Shown: piece after piece, positions 6,888 through 13,380 of the stretch | How positions within the stretch are numbered: the stretch's first letter is position 1 | Layout of the letters: each line of letters starts with the position of its first letter | Assembly (NCBI GenBank): GCA_964505325.1 | Contig: CAZDHT010000123.1 | Location: 1-14,538, forward strand | From: CAZDHT01 sp964505325 | GTDB taxonomy: Bacteria; Planctomycetota; PUPC01 | Reading direction: 5' to 3' | Length of the DNA stretch: 14,538 nt | Notes under the pieces: generated by a model | The model's input: only the letters and a program-made list of their open reading frames with translations | Told to the model about the DNA's origin: nothing | The model's database searches: none | Translations under genes and position numbers: made by a program

Positions 6888-9541
6888 GGAGCTGTTTGCT
6901 GACGTTGCTGCTGGTGACGGGTGTAGCAGGCGGCGGGGAACTGCCCGCGAACACGTGGGTGAAGGTCGACGACAACGGCGGCGGCATCCGCGCCGGCTCG
7001 GCCGTCGTATGGCTGGCGAAAGAGAAGAAGTTCCTCGTCGTCGCCGGCGCCAGCGGCAACACCAAGAGGAAGATCCCGCAGAAGTACGAGGTGCAGACGT
7101 TCGACCCCGCAACGCAGACGTGGGAGGAGATCAAGCCGGAGGGGATGGACTTCAAGACGTTCGACTGGCGCCGCGACCGGCGCAACTTGCTGATGAAGAA
7201 CGGGAAGGGCCAGTACCGGATCCACGCGGGTGCGAGCATCGCGGGCAGCAGCGTGTGGGACGGCGCGTCGCGGCGACTGTATGTGTTCGGGAAGCTGAGC
7301 CCGACGACGTTTCCGCTGGCGGCGTACGACGTGGACGCACGGAAGTGGTCGATGGTGTCGGCGAAGCGCCCGCCGGCAAAAGCGGACGGGACGTGGCGGG
7401 GTGAGTACGGGCATAGCGTCGTGTTCATGGAGGGGACGTCGCCGGTGCTCGACCCGGTCGACAACGAAATCCTCTTCATCGGCGGCCGGACGGGCAACCA
7501 TCCCCGCGGCTTCATCGGCCATTGGGCCTTCTCGCTGAAGGACAAGACGTGGCGGAAGCTGGAGGAGAAGGACGCGTTCCTCGACTCGATCCGCGACAAG
7601 GCGCTGGCGGCGATCCGGCCGACGCGGGATGCGCTCGCGCTGTCGCGCACCGTCCTTTACGGCGGGCGGCCCCGTGTCGAGACGCTCCAGTCGGTTGGAC
7701 CGAAGCTGCTTGCACTTATCGCTCAGGGCATCAAGCTGACGGCAGAGGCGCAGCGGATTGTGATCGGTAGCGAGTGGCCGGGACGTCCGCCGCGGCAGCG
7801 ACGGTTGGTGGAGGGTCGGCTGACCGCGGCGGACGACGCGCTGATCTTCGCGAGGCGGCTCGTCGAGGCGGCACCGAAGGACCCGAGCGTGCCGACGCTG
7901 TTCCACGGCGTCGTGAAGTTCCTGGCCGACTCGGCGCGGTGGCTGGACGAAGCGGCTGGGCCCGTCACGGTGATGCCCGGCCCGCGTGTCTCTGCGGCGG
8001 TAGGATACGATCCAGTGAACAAGTGCGTGGTGGTGTTCGGAGGGGACCACGGGGACTATCTGCTGGGCGATACGTGGATCTATGACTGTGTGAAGAGGTC
8101 GTGGCGGCAGGTGTTTCCGGAGCGGTCGCCGAAGCCGCGGCGAGCGGGGGGGCGGATGGTGTGGCTTGCGGGGCGGAAGGAGCTGGCGCTGGTGGGGGGG
8201 AGCACATACTCGCCGAGGTTCTACTACTTCACGCGGCGGTCGGTCGGGCTGTCGGACGTGTGGACGTTCGACGTGAAGAAGGAGGCGTGGTCGCTCATCT
8301 CGCCCGGCGGCGGGAAGGCGCCGAAGCCATCGCTCTCGTGTCGGATCGCGGCGGGCGACGACGATATGCTGGTCGGGCTGTCGCGCACGGGGCAGTGGCG
8401 CACGACGTGGACCAGCGCGACGTGGCTGATGCGCGTGGCGGGCGAGGGCGACGCGGACGCGGCCAAGAAGCTCGGCGCGCCGCCGGGCACGCGGACATAC
8501 TTCAGTGTCGTCAAGGAGTACGACCCGGCGTGGTACGACGCCGCGCCGAAGCCCGACCCGAAGGCCGTCGCCGACTGGCTCGCCAAGCTCAAGCCGAACA
8601 CGTGGACGGCGGTGCCGAAAGCGCCGCGGCCCTGCCCGCAGCGCGACTGGGGGACGTGCGTGTTCGATCCCGACCGGGACCAGTGGTATCACTGGACGGG
8701 CGGGCACATGGCCGATCCGGCGAACATCGTCAGCACCTACCATCCCGCCATCAACCGCTGGAGCATCCCGTTCATCCCGTCGTACATGGGCAAGGGGATC
8801 GACTTCAACGGCCGGCCCGACTGCCGCAACCACACCTACCTCAACTACGCCTACGACACGGTGAGCAAAAAGCTGGTGTGCACCTGGGGCGGCGGGACGA
8901 ACGTCTACGACCCCAACCGCCGCGAGTTCGAGCCGTTCATCGAACAGCCGTTCATGCAGCACGCCTACTTCACCAAGACCTGCGGCACGCCGAAGGGCGT
9001 GGTCGTCTGGACGCGCGGCTACGTCGGCGTCCTCGACGTCAAGGCGCGGAAGTGGGGCAAGCTGCCGATCAAGGGCAAGTTCCCGCGCGTCGTCCACGGC
9101 GACGAGAACACGATCACCTATGATTCGAAGCGCGATTGCCTCTGGCTGATGGCCGCCGACGGGTACAGCAAAATGAACGGCCAGCTCTGGCGCTACGACA
9201 TGAAGACGACCGAGGTCAAGGTGATGAGCCCGGCGGGAATGAAGCCCATCGGCGTCAAGGTCCGGCCGCGCGAGTCCGTCTATCTGCCCAAGCTCGACCT
9301 CGTCTTCTACAATGGCTTCGCGGGCGACCGGCAGATCGCCTACGATCCGGCGAAGAACCGCTGGGTCACGCTGAACATCAAGAAGGCGTTCAAGGACCTC
9401 GGCGGCGTGAGCATCGGCCTGATGGTCGACCCGAAGCGCGACCTGGTCTGGGCGATGAGCAGCGCCCAGCGGATGTACGTGCTTCGCATCGACGCCGGCA
9501 CGCTGAAGATGTCTGAACACACTGAAGAAAAAGGAAACTGA
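6884..9541 (+). CDS. Secreted Kelch-repeat beta-propeller protein
   Basis: This is an 885-residue protein. The start is set by AAGGGAGG and the signal peptide MRSCLLTLLLVTGVAGGG. Kelch-type blades are visible as hydrophobic strand, then 'FGG' or 'IGG', then 'YD..  .W': FDPATQTWEEI, NEILFIGGRTGN with DKTWRKL, GYDPVNKCVVVFGGDHGD with DTWIYDCVKRSW, and LALVGGSTY with DVWTFDVKKEAW. A second set of blades fills about 580-885 (FDPDRDQWYHWTGGH, YDTVSKKLVCTWGGG, YDSKRDCLWLM, YDPAKNRWVTL), so two propellers are likely. Residues about 226-365 are helix-rich and interrupt the first propeller. Kelch proteins of this kind include galactose-oxidase-like enzymes and glycan-binding or lyase proteins; no catalytic set can be seen. 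It is the last intact gene of the glycan cluster and starts by a 4-nt overlap with the upstream gene. Confidence 0.75.
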   Translation: MRSCLLTLLLVTGVAGGGELPANTWVKVDDNGGGIRAGSAVVWLAKEKKFLVVAGASGNTKRKIPQKYEVQTFDPATQTWEEIKPEGMDFKTFDWRRDRRNLLMKNGKGQYRIHAGASIAGSSVWDGASRRLYVFGKLSPTTFPLAAYDVDARKWSMVSAKRPPAKADGTWRGEYGHSVVFMEGTSPVLDPVDNEILFIGGRTGNHPRGFIGHWAFSLKDKTWRKLEEKDAFLDSIRDKALAAIRPTRDALALSRTVLYGGRPRVETLQSVGPKLLALIAQGIKLTAEAQRIVIGSEWPGRPPRQRRLVEGRLTAADDALIFARRLVEAAPKDPSVPTLFHGVVKFLADSARWLDEAAGPVTVMPGPRVSAAVGYDPVNKCVVVFGGDHGDYLLGDTWIYDCVKRSWRQVFPERSPKPRRAGGRMVWLAGRKELALVGGSTYSPRFYYFTRRSVGLSDVWTFDVKKEAWSLISPGGGKAPKPSLSCRIAAGDDDMLVGLSRTGQWRTTWTSATWLMRVAGEGDADAAKKLGAPPGTRTYFSVVKEYDPAWYDAAPKPDPKAVADWLAKLKPNTWTAVPKAPRPCPQRDWGTCVFDPDRDQWYHWTGGHMADPANIVSTYHPAINRWSIPFIPSYMGKGIDFNGRPDCRNHTYLNYAYDTVSKKLVCTWGGGTNVYDPNRREFEPFIEQPFMQHAYFTKTCGTPKGVVVWTRGYVGVLDVKARKWGKLPIKGKFPRVVHGDENTITYDSKRDCLWLMAADGYSKMNGQLWRYDMKTTEVKVMSPAGMKPIGVKVRPRESVYLPKLDLVFYNGFAGDRQIAYDPAKNRWVTLNIKKAFKDLGGVSIGLMVDPKRDLVWAMSSAQRMYVLRIDAGTLKMSEHTEEKGN

Positions 9542-9574
9542 ACGGCCCCAACCCCGAGAGCAACTACACGGATT

Positions 9575-9694
9575 GTGTTGGCCGTGTGCCTGATGTGCGG
9601 CGCGGCCGGCATCCTGTCGGCGCGGACGGCGACGCCCGAGTGGTGTCTGAACTGCGACGTTCGGACGGATCAGGCGGGCGTCAACCGTTCATAG
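9575..9694 (+). pseudogene. Truncated reading frame encoding a signal-peptide-like N-terminus
   Basis: Beginning 33 nt after the Kelch stop, and in the same frame, a 39-codon reading frame (GTG 9575 or TTG 9578) encodes VLAVCLMCGAAGILSA followed by RTATPEWCLNC. This is a typical export signal with a small-residue cleavage site and two early cysteines. It then meets TAG at 9692-9694, inside the last codons of the opposite-strand glycosyltransferase. The simplest reading is the 5' end of a further secreted member of the operon that was cut off by a rearrangement near 9660-9690. A chance hydrophobic frame in GC-rich DNA remains possible. Only a weak purine stretch (CGAGAG, 9555-9560) lies upstream as a ribosome site. 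Confidence 0.4.
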
Positions 9695-10755
9695 ACCCCC
9701 TCGATCTGCTCGACCATCCGCTCCTGATCGAACTCCTCGGCCCGTTCCCGGCCGCGCCGGCCCATCGCAGTGAGTTCGTCGCGCCTCCCGATCAAGCTGC
9801 CGATAGTCTCGGCCATGGCGCCCGGATCGCCGGCAACACACAGCCGCCCGGTCTCGCCGTCGACGACCAGTTCGACGTGCCCGCCCACTCGCGTCGCCAC
9901 CACGGGCTTGGCCATCGCCATGGCTTCCGCAATAGCTGTCCCCAGGGCTGCTTTCACATTCGGCTGCACGTAGACGTCCATCAGGCTCAACATCGCCGGC
10001 ACGTCGTCCGTGAACCCCGGCAGGAACACGCGGTCTGCGATCCCGAGGGCCCGGGCCTGGCTGGCGAGTCTCTTGTTTCCACGCCCAACCAGCAGCAGCC
10101 GCAGGTCCGGATGACTCTGCGCCAGCCGGTGAAATGCGTGAAGCAGCGTGAGCGCGTCCACGCTCTCGCTTGCCAACCGCGCCGTCAGCCCGATCACCAC
10201 GTGTTTATCGGTCAGGCCCAGGCGGGCCATTGCCTGGGGGTCTTTCGGGCGGGGGGCGAACCGACGCACGTCTATCCCCGTGTACACCACGTCGATATAG
10301 TCGGCAGGCACGCCATCCTTTACCAGGACGTCGCGCACCGTGCCGGAAACGGCAACCAGGCGATCGGTGAAACGGCGGTACAGAAGCCGGCTGAAGGCTC
10401 CGCTGCGCAACGGCTCCATGTTATGCTTGGTGCGGACCAGAGACACCCCGCGCATCCCGAGCCGCGCCAGCGCCCCCAGCAGGTGGTCGCGCGCTCCGTG
10501 AGAATGGATGATCTGGAAGGCGGAGCTCCGAATGAAGCGCCTCAGCCTGGGGACCGAGGCAAACAGCTTCATCCCGATCATGGGGAGCCGAACGACGGAG
10601 ACGCCCATCTGCTCCACCTTGTCGCCGAGCGCGCTGTCCGGGCGGCACGCCAGGCCGACCTCGTGGCCGCGCTTTTTCAGCCCCTTGATCACGCGGAACG
10701 TGCGCAGCGCCTGGCCGCTCAGTCTCCGTTTCTTCTCCAGGTGCAGTATCTTCAT
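9670..10755 (-). CDS. GT4-family glycosyltransferase
   Basis: This is a 361-residue GT-B glycosyltransferase. The start is the ATG at 10755 (MKILHLEKKRRLSGQALRTF), right after the stop of the deacetylase gene (TGA-G-ATG), so translation is coupled. The N-terminal acceptor half has IIHSHGARDHLLGALA and LVAVSGTVRDVL. The donor half starts near 185 with VVIGLTARL, continues with LLLVGRGN and VFLPGFTDDVPAMLSLMDVYVQP, and ends with AEAMAMAKPVVATRVGGHVELV. GT4 enzymes move a sugar from a nucleotide donor onto a lipid-linked or growing glycan at the inner membrane. The first Glu of the EX7E motif is Ala269 here (KAALGTAIAE, second Glu E277), and the usual donor-phosphate Lys after Arg193 is Ser198. 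The role in exo- or lipopolysaccharide assembly is inferred from the deacetylase partner. Confidence 0.88.
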   Translation of the reverse strand: MKILHLEKKRRLSGQALRTFRVIKGLKKRGHEVGLACRPDSALGDKVEQMGVSVVRLPMIGMKLFASVPRLRRFIRSSAFQIIHSHGARDHLLGALARLGMRGVSLVRTKHNMEPLRSGAFSRLLYRRFTDRLVAVSGTVRDVLVKDGVPADYIDVVYTGIDVRRFAPRPKDPQAMARLGLTDKHVVIGLTARLASESVDALTLLHAFHRLAQSHPDLRLLLVGRGNKRLASQARALGIADRVFLPGFTDDVPAMLSLMDVYVQPNVKAALGTAIAEAMAMAKPVVATRVGGHVELVVDGETGRLCVAGDPGAMAETIGSLIGRRDELTAMGRRGRERAEEFDQERMVEQIEGVYERLTPA

Positions 10756-10756
10756 C

Positions 10757-11515
10757 TCACCACGCCAGGACGACTCGACGGAAGAAGTGGAGAAAGCCCA
10801 TTCGTTTTCCCACCGTGAGCCGCGGCAGCCGCAGCGCATCCGCGCCGACTGCCGCCGCCCCCTTCTTCGTGGTGCACGCGGTCACGTATCCCGCGCTCCG
10901 CACCGCTTCGACGACCGTGTCGTTGTGGGCGCCGAACGGATAGCAGAAGTGGCGCACCTCGCGGCCAAGCAGGTCCTCCAGCGACTTCTTCGAGCCCTCC
11001 ACTTCATCCCGTAGCTCCGCCGGAGAGCACTGGGTGAGCCGCCGATGCGTGCGGGTGTGGCTGCCGATGGTGACGCCCGACGCGGCCATCTCGTTCAACT
11101 GGGATCCGGCCAGCAGCGGCGGCGCAGTCTGTCCGTCCCAATCCACCCAGTCCGCGGTTCGCCGGTCGCTCGCCGCGTACACCACCGCCGGAATGCCGCG
11201 CTCCGCGATCACCGGAAGGGCGTGGTCATAAAGCTCGGCGAATCCGTCGTCGAAGGTCAGAATCACCGGCCGGCGAGATGAAACGGACTGCCCCGCCAGG
11301 AACGCGGGCACCATGTCAAGGTCGCAGAAACCACAGCCGAGGCGGTCCAGCAGACCGACCTGCCGGGCGAAGCGTGCCGGTGGGACGGTCAGCTTCTCGA
11401 ACTCCCCCTGCCGCGGGGGACCGATGCGATGATAGGTCAGGATTCTTAAGCGGGCGCCGATGACGGACCCCTTTCCGTGATATCTCGCGGTCCCATCGCT
11501 CCAGGCCGCGATCAA
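10757..11515 (-). CDS. Polysaccharide deacetylase (NodB-homology, CE4)
   Basis: Numbered from the TTG at 11515 (252 residues), the protein opens its domain with LRILTYHRIG. It carries the CE4 metal site: D89-D90 in LTFDDGF, and H153 and H157 in SHTRTH. Tyr192-Pro in FCYPFGAHN and the late LPRLTV segment complete the domain. CE4 enzymes remove N- or O-acetyl groups from glycans using a divalent metal. No signal peptide or membrane segment is visible, which suggests cytoplasmic or membrane-face action. The start is uncertain: a TTGTCA-17-TAGACT promoter would place transcription downstream of every ATG, GTG or TTG in frame, and the best Shine-Dalgarno (11468-11476) points to an ATC codon at 11461. 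Other starts are GTG 11551 and ATG 11602, the latter inside the inverted repeat. The frame continues further upstream only as antisense to the dehydrogenase gene. Confidence 0.85.
   Translation of the reverse strand: MIAAWSDGTARYHGKGSVIGARLRILTYHRIGPPRQGEFEKLTVPPARFARQVGLLDRLGCGFCDLDMVPAFLAGQSVSSRRPVILTFDDGFAELYDHALPVIAERGIPAVVYAASDRRTADWVDWDGQTAPPLLAGSQLNEMAASGVTIGSHTRTHRRLTQCSPAELRDEVEGSKKSLEDLLGREVRHFCYPFGAHNDTVVEAVRSAGYVTACTTKKGAAAVGADALRLPRLTVGKRMGFLHFFRRVVLAW
11468..11476 (-). promoter_or_regulatory. Shine-Dalgarno-like GGAAAGGGG upstream of the deacetylase domain
   Basis: On the minus strand GGAAAGGGG lies 6 nt before an in-frame ATC (11461-11459) and 3 nt before GTC. No ATG, GTG or TTG in frame follows at a usable distance before the conserved ILTYHRIG segment. 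This makes it either an unusual start or a chance purine run. Confidence 0.4.
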
Positions 11516-11543
11516 GTCTACCCGGTCCGGCGCCCGATGACAA
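11515..11543 (-). promoter_or_regulatory. Promoter for the deacetylase-GT4 unit (TTGTCA-17-TAGACT)
   Basis: On the minus strand TTGTCA (11543-11538) and TAGACT (11520-11515) are separated by exactly 17 nt. The -10 is identical to that of the divergent dehydrogenase promoter. Transcription would start near 11508. Confidence 0.55.
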
Positions 11544-11554
11544 GCCGACACGAA

Positions 11555-11652
11555 GGAAACCGGGGACAGATAACTTTCTTTCGCCGGACAACGGACAAGC
11601 ATTGCGCGGAGCGGATTGGCCCGGCGAAAAAAGTTATCTGTCCCCGCTTTCC
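11555..11652. repeat. Long imperfect inverted repeat between divergent promoters (MITE/REP-like)
   Basis: The left arm (11555-11587) and right arm (11621-11652) are reverse complements over about 32 nt with one mismatch and one single-base indel. The arms share the 17-nt core CGGGGACAGATAACTTT and then TTTCGCCGG. The loop is 33 nt (11588-11620). The element lies between the two divergent -35 boxes, about 11 nt from each. It encodes nothing by itself and could fold into a very stable hairpin in RNA or as a cruciform. By its shape it resembles REP/BIME or MITE-like elements mobilised in trans by transposases, but no transposase gene is in the window. Confidence 0.8.
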
Positions 11653-11662
11653 CCGCGCCGCG

Positions 11663-11691
11663 TTGACACGGCTCCGCGGCGCTGCTAGACT
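11663..11691 (+). promoter_or_regulatory. Sigma70-type promoter of the dehydrogenase-ACT unit (TTGACA-17-TAGACT)
   Basis: A perfect TTGACA (11663-11668) is followed by 17 nt and TAGACT (11686-11691), giving a start near 11698. The leader to the ATG at 11721 is about 23 nt and contains GGGAG at 11709-11713. Confidence 0.7.
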
Positions 11692-11720
11692 TTGGTCGCG
11701 ACTTGGTTGGGAGACACGAC

Positions 11721-12758
11721 ATGGACGTGGCGGTGGTGGGCGCGGGCGGCGATATCGGCCGACAGATCGCGACCCAACTGGTGGAAGAGGGCCTCATCGC
11801 GGCGCACGACCGGCTGCAACTGGTGGAGGCGCCGAATTCCGACGGCTTGAATGTCGCGCTCGGGCTGCGCAGCGATCTGGCCGACGCCTTCGGAGAGACC
11901 CTGCCCCAGGTCGACGTGGGGGCGGGCCCGGATGACCTGGTGGCCGACGTGGTGATCTTCGCGGCTGGGGCGACCGTGCCGTGCGACCCCGCGGCGGTCC
12001 GGACGCGAGAGGACCTGGGCGAGGCGAACGCCCCGGTGTTCGAGTCGTACGCCGCGGCGCTCGAGAAGGACGGCACGGGCGGCGAGATCGTCATTGTCGT
12101 GTCCAACCCCGTCGAGCTGGGCGTGGCCATCTTCGCCCGTCACGTCGAGCGGCACCGGGTCATCGGCATGGGCTCGTTCCTGGACACCATTCGTTTCCGG
12201 AACGAGATTGCCCGGTCGTTGGCGGTCCGGCGCCAGCGGGTGCGGGGGCTGGTGATCGGCGAGCACGGCCCGCACATGCTGCCGCTGTGGAGCACCGTGT
12301 CGGTCCAGGGCATGGGCGAGGAGTTGGCCGCGCAGAAGCTCGGGGCGCTGATGGCGGAGGGGGAGGCGGACCTGGCGGCGGAGCTCCGCAACGCGGCCCG
12401 GCAGGTGGCGGCGGGTGACATCGAGGCGGCATACGCGCAGGTCGACCGGCTCCCCGTCGCCGCCCGCGTGGCGCTGCGGCCGTACGTCACCCACTTCACC
12501 GGGGCCAAGACGGCGCTCGGGACCGCACAGATCGTCGTGCGCCTGACCCGCACGATCCTTTCCGGGAACGACACCCTGGCCGCGTGCCAGATGCGCATCG
12601 AGGGCGAGTTTCTCGGCCTGACCGGGACCATCGGCGTGCCCGTGCTGATGTCCAACGCCGGCATCGTCCGCGTCGAACCGCTCGAACTCACCGACGACGA
12701 GACCGCGCGGTTCCGCTCTTCCTTCGCCGCCGTGCAGGAGTTCCTCGCGAGGTTCTGA
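11721..12758 (+). CDS. Malate/lactate dehydrogenase-family NAD-dependent 2-hydroxyacid dehydrogenase
   Basis: This is a 345-residue protein. The ATG at 11721 has GGGAG 7 nt upstream and begins the Rossmann strand directly (MDVAVVGAGGDIG). An acidic residue ends the second strand (LQLVE), as expected for NAD. The catalytic Asp155 and substrate Arg158 (FLDTIRF) and the catalytic His182 (GEHGPHMLPLW) are present, as is the SNPVE motif. The family interconverts 2-keto and 2-hydroxy acids in the cytoplasm. The mobile substrate loop differs: instead of the usual AGAPRKPGMSRDDL it reads 18 residues from A82 to L99 (ATVPCDPAAVRTREDL), four longer and without an Arg at the expected specificity position. 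Plain malate or lactate is therefore not assured. It stands just ahead of the ACT-domain gene (2-nt gap), probably under one promoter. Confidence 0.85.
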   Translation: MDVAVVGAGGDIGRQIATQLVEEGLIAAHDRLQLVEAPNSDGLNVALGLRSDLADAFGETLPQVDVGAGPDDLVADVVIFAAGATVPCDPAAVRTREDLGEANAPVFESYAAALEKDGTGGEIVIVVSNPVELGVAIFARHVERHRVIGMGSFLDTIRFRNEIARSLAVRRQRVRGLVIGEHGPHMLPLWSTVSVQGMGEELAAQKLGALMAEGEADLAAELRNAARQVAAGDIEAAYAQVDRLPVAARVALRPYVTHFTGAKTALGTAQIVVRLTRTILSGNDTLAACQMRIEGEFLGLTGTIGVPVLMSNAGIVRVEPLELTDDETARFRSSFAAVQEFLARF

Positions 12759-12760
12759 CC

Positions 12761-13204
12761 ATGAAGAAACGCATCGTGCAGTTGACCGTCCGCAACCGCT
12801 CCGGCATCCTCAACCAGCTCACCGACACGTTCGCCGAGCGCGGGATCAGCCTCGACCACGTGCTGTGTACGGCGGTGCACACGGAGCCCACCGTCGTGCT
12901 GGGGTTCACCGCGCCCGACGCCGTCGCCCACCACCTCTGCCGCGTTCTGGGCCGGCTGCCCGACGTGACCTCCGTTCAGGAGATCGACGCCGAGGCCCCC
13001 ACCGTGCGGTCGTTTGCCCTGGTCGCGCTCAAGCGTGAGGGATTGAACGCGGACCTGCTCGAGGGGTTCCAGGTCATCGCGGAGGAAGCGGACCGCGTCA
13101 TCGCCGACTGTGCCGACACCCCCCGGGGCCTGGACGCGCGCCTGGCGGCGCTCGAAGAGCGCGGCCTGCTGCTCCGCGCCATCGCCACCTCCGCCGCCAT
13201 CTGA
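12761..13204 (+). CDS. ACT-domain protein resembling the acetolactate synthase regulatory subunit
   Basis: This is a 147-residue protein. The ATG at 12761 follows the dehydrogenase stop by 2 nt; the in-frame extension upstream would lie inside that gene. Residues 1-75 form an ACT domain: strand KKRIVQLTVRN, the turn RSGILNQLTDTF with the ligand-site glycine, the helix and strand around ERGISLDHVL, and a closing VTSVQEIDA. Residues 80-147 resemble the C-terminal half of IlvN/IlvH (FALVALKREG and a helix-strand repeat). ACT domains bind small ligands, often amino acids, and adjust a partner enzyme. In IlvH the partner is acetolactate synthase, whose gene is not visible here. The placement suggests it may sense a metabolite for, or regulate, the dehydrogenase, which is inference. 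Confidence 0.75.
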   Translation: MKKRIVQLTVRNRSGILNQLTDTFAERGISLDHVLCTAVHTEPTVVLGFTAPDAVAHHLCRVLGRLPDVTSVQEIDAEAPTVRSFALVALKREGLNADLLEGFQVIAEEADRVIADCADTPRGLDARLAALEERGLLLRAIATSAAI

Positions 13205-13286
13205 GGCGGCCGCCCGGTTTGTCCAGCCCGGTGTGGCCGCTGTGGCGGAACCCGACACGCCGGGCGAACGGGCCGAGACGTAACAC

Positions 13287-13298
13287 CTGTCCGGACAG
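13287..13298. promoter_or_regulatory. Perfect 12-bp palindrome CTGTCCGGACAG
   Basis: It is an exact self-complementary 12-mer in the 176-nt spacer between the ACT-domain gene and the XRE gene, 19 nt upstream of the -35-like TTGACG. It could be an operator for a dimeric regulator; with only 12 bp in GC-rich DNA, chance is possible. Confidence 0.35.
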
Positions 13299-13316
13299 AG
13301 TCTTACATCTTTGCGC

Positions 13317-13348
13317 TTGACGCGAAGCCGCAGATGTTGTATTATAAT
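13317..13348 (+). promoter_or_regulatory. Promoter of the XRE-ImmA module
   Basis: TTGACG (13317-13322) is followed after 17 nt by TATTAT (13340-13345), which overlaps a perfect TATAAT at 13343-13348 that would need a 20-nt spacer. This is the most AT-rich spot in the neighbourhood, 33-38 nt before the start codon. Confidence 0.6.
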
Positions 13349-13355
13349 TACAACA
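13335..13355. promoter_or_regulatory. Palindromic operator over the -10 element (TGTTGTA-N7-TACAACA)
   Basis: Two exact 7-nt inverted arms, TGTTGTA (13335-13341) and TACAACA (13349-13355), flank a 7-nt centre TTATAAT that contains the -10 element. Binding by a dimeric repressor would block RNA polymerase. The adjacent XRE protein is the natural candidate, giving autorepression. Confidence 0.65.
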
Positions 13356-13380
13356 CATCGGCCACTGGAGGGTGGTGACA

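Noticed and set aside
6800..9520. 906-codon open frame on the minus strand
   Set aside because: It is antisense to the Kelch gene; composition is shadow-like, whereas the plus frame shows repeated Kelch blades.
9586..10818. 410-codon open frame on the plus strand
   Set aside because: It is antisense to the GT4 gene, which has clear motifs; the plus product is His/Gln/Arg-rich without recognisable domains.
11516..12130. N-terminal extension of the deacetylase frame up to 12130
   Set aside because: It runs antisense through the dehydrogenase gene and through the inverted repeat; composition is Ser/Ala/Pro-rich and unlike a CE4 protein.
13205..13260. Terminator-like hairpins after the ACT-domain gene
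   Set aside because: Only short stems (for example CCGC-TGTG-GCGG) without a T-run; not enough for a terminator call.
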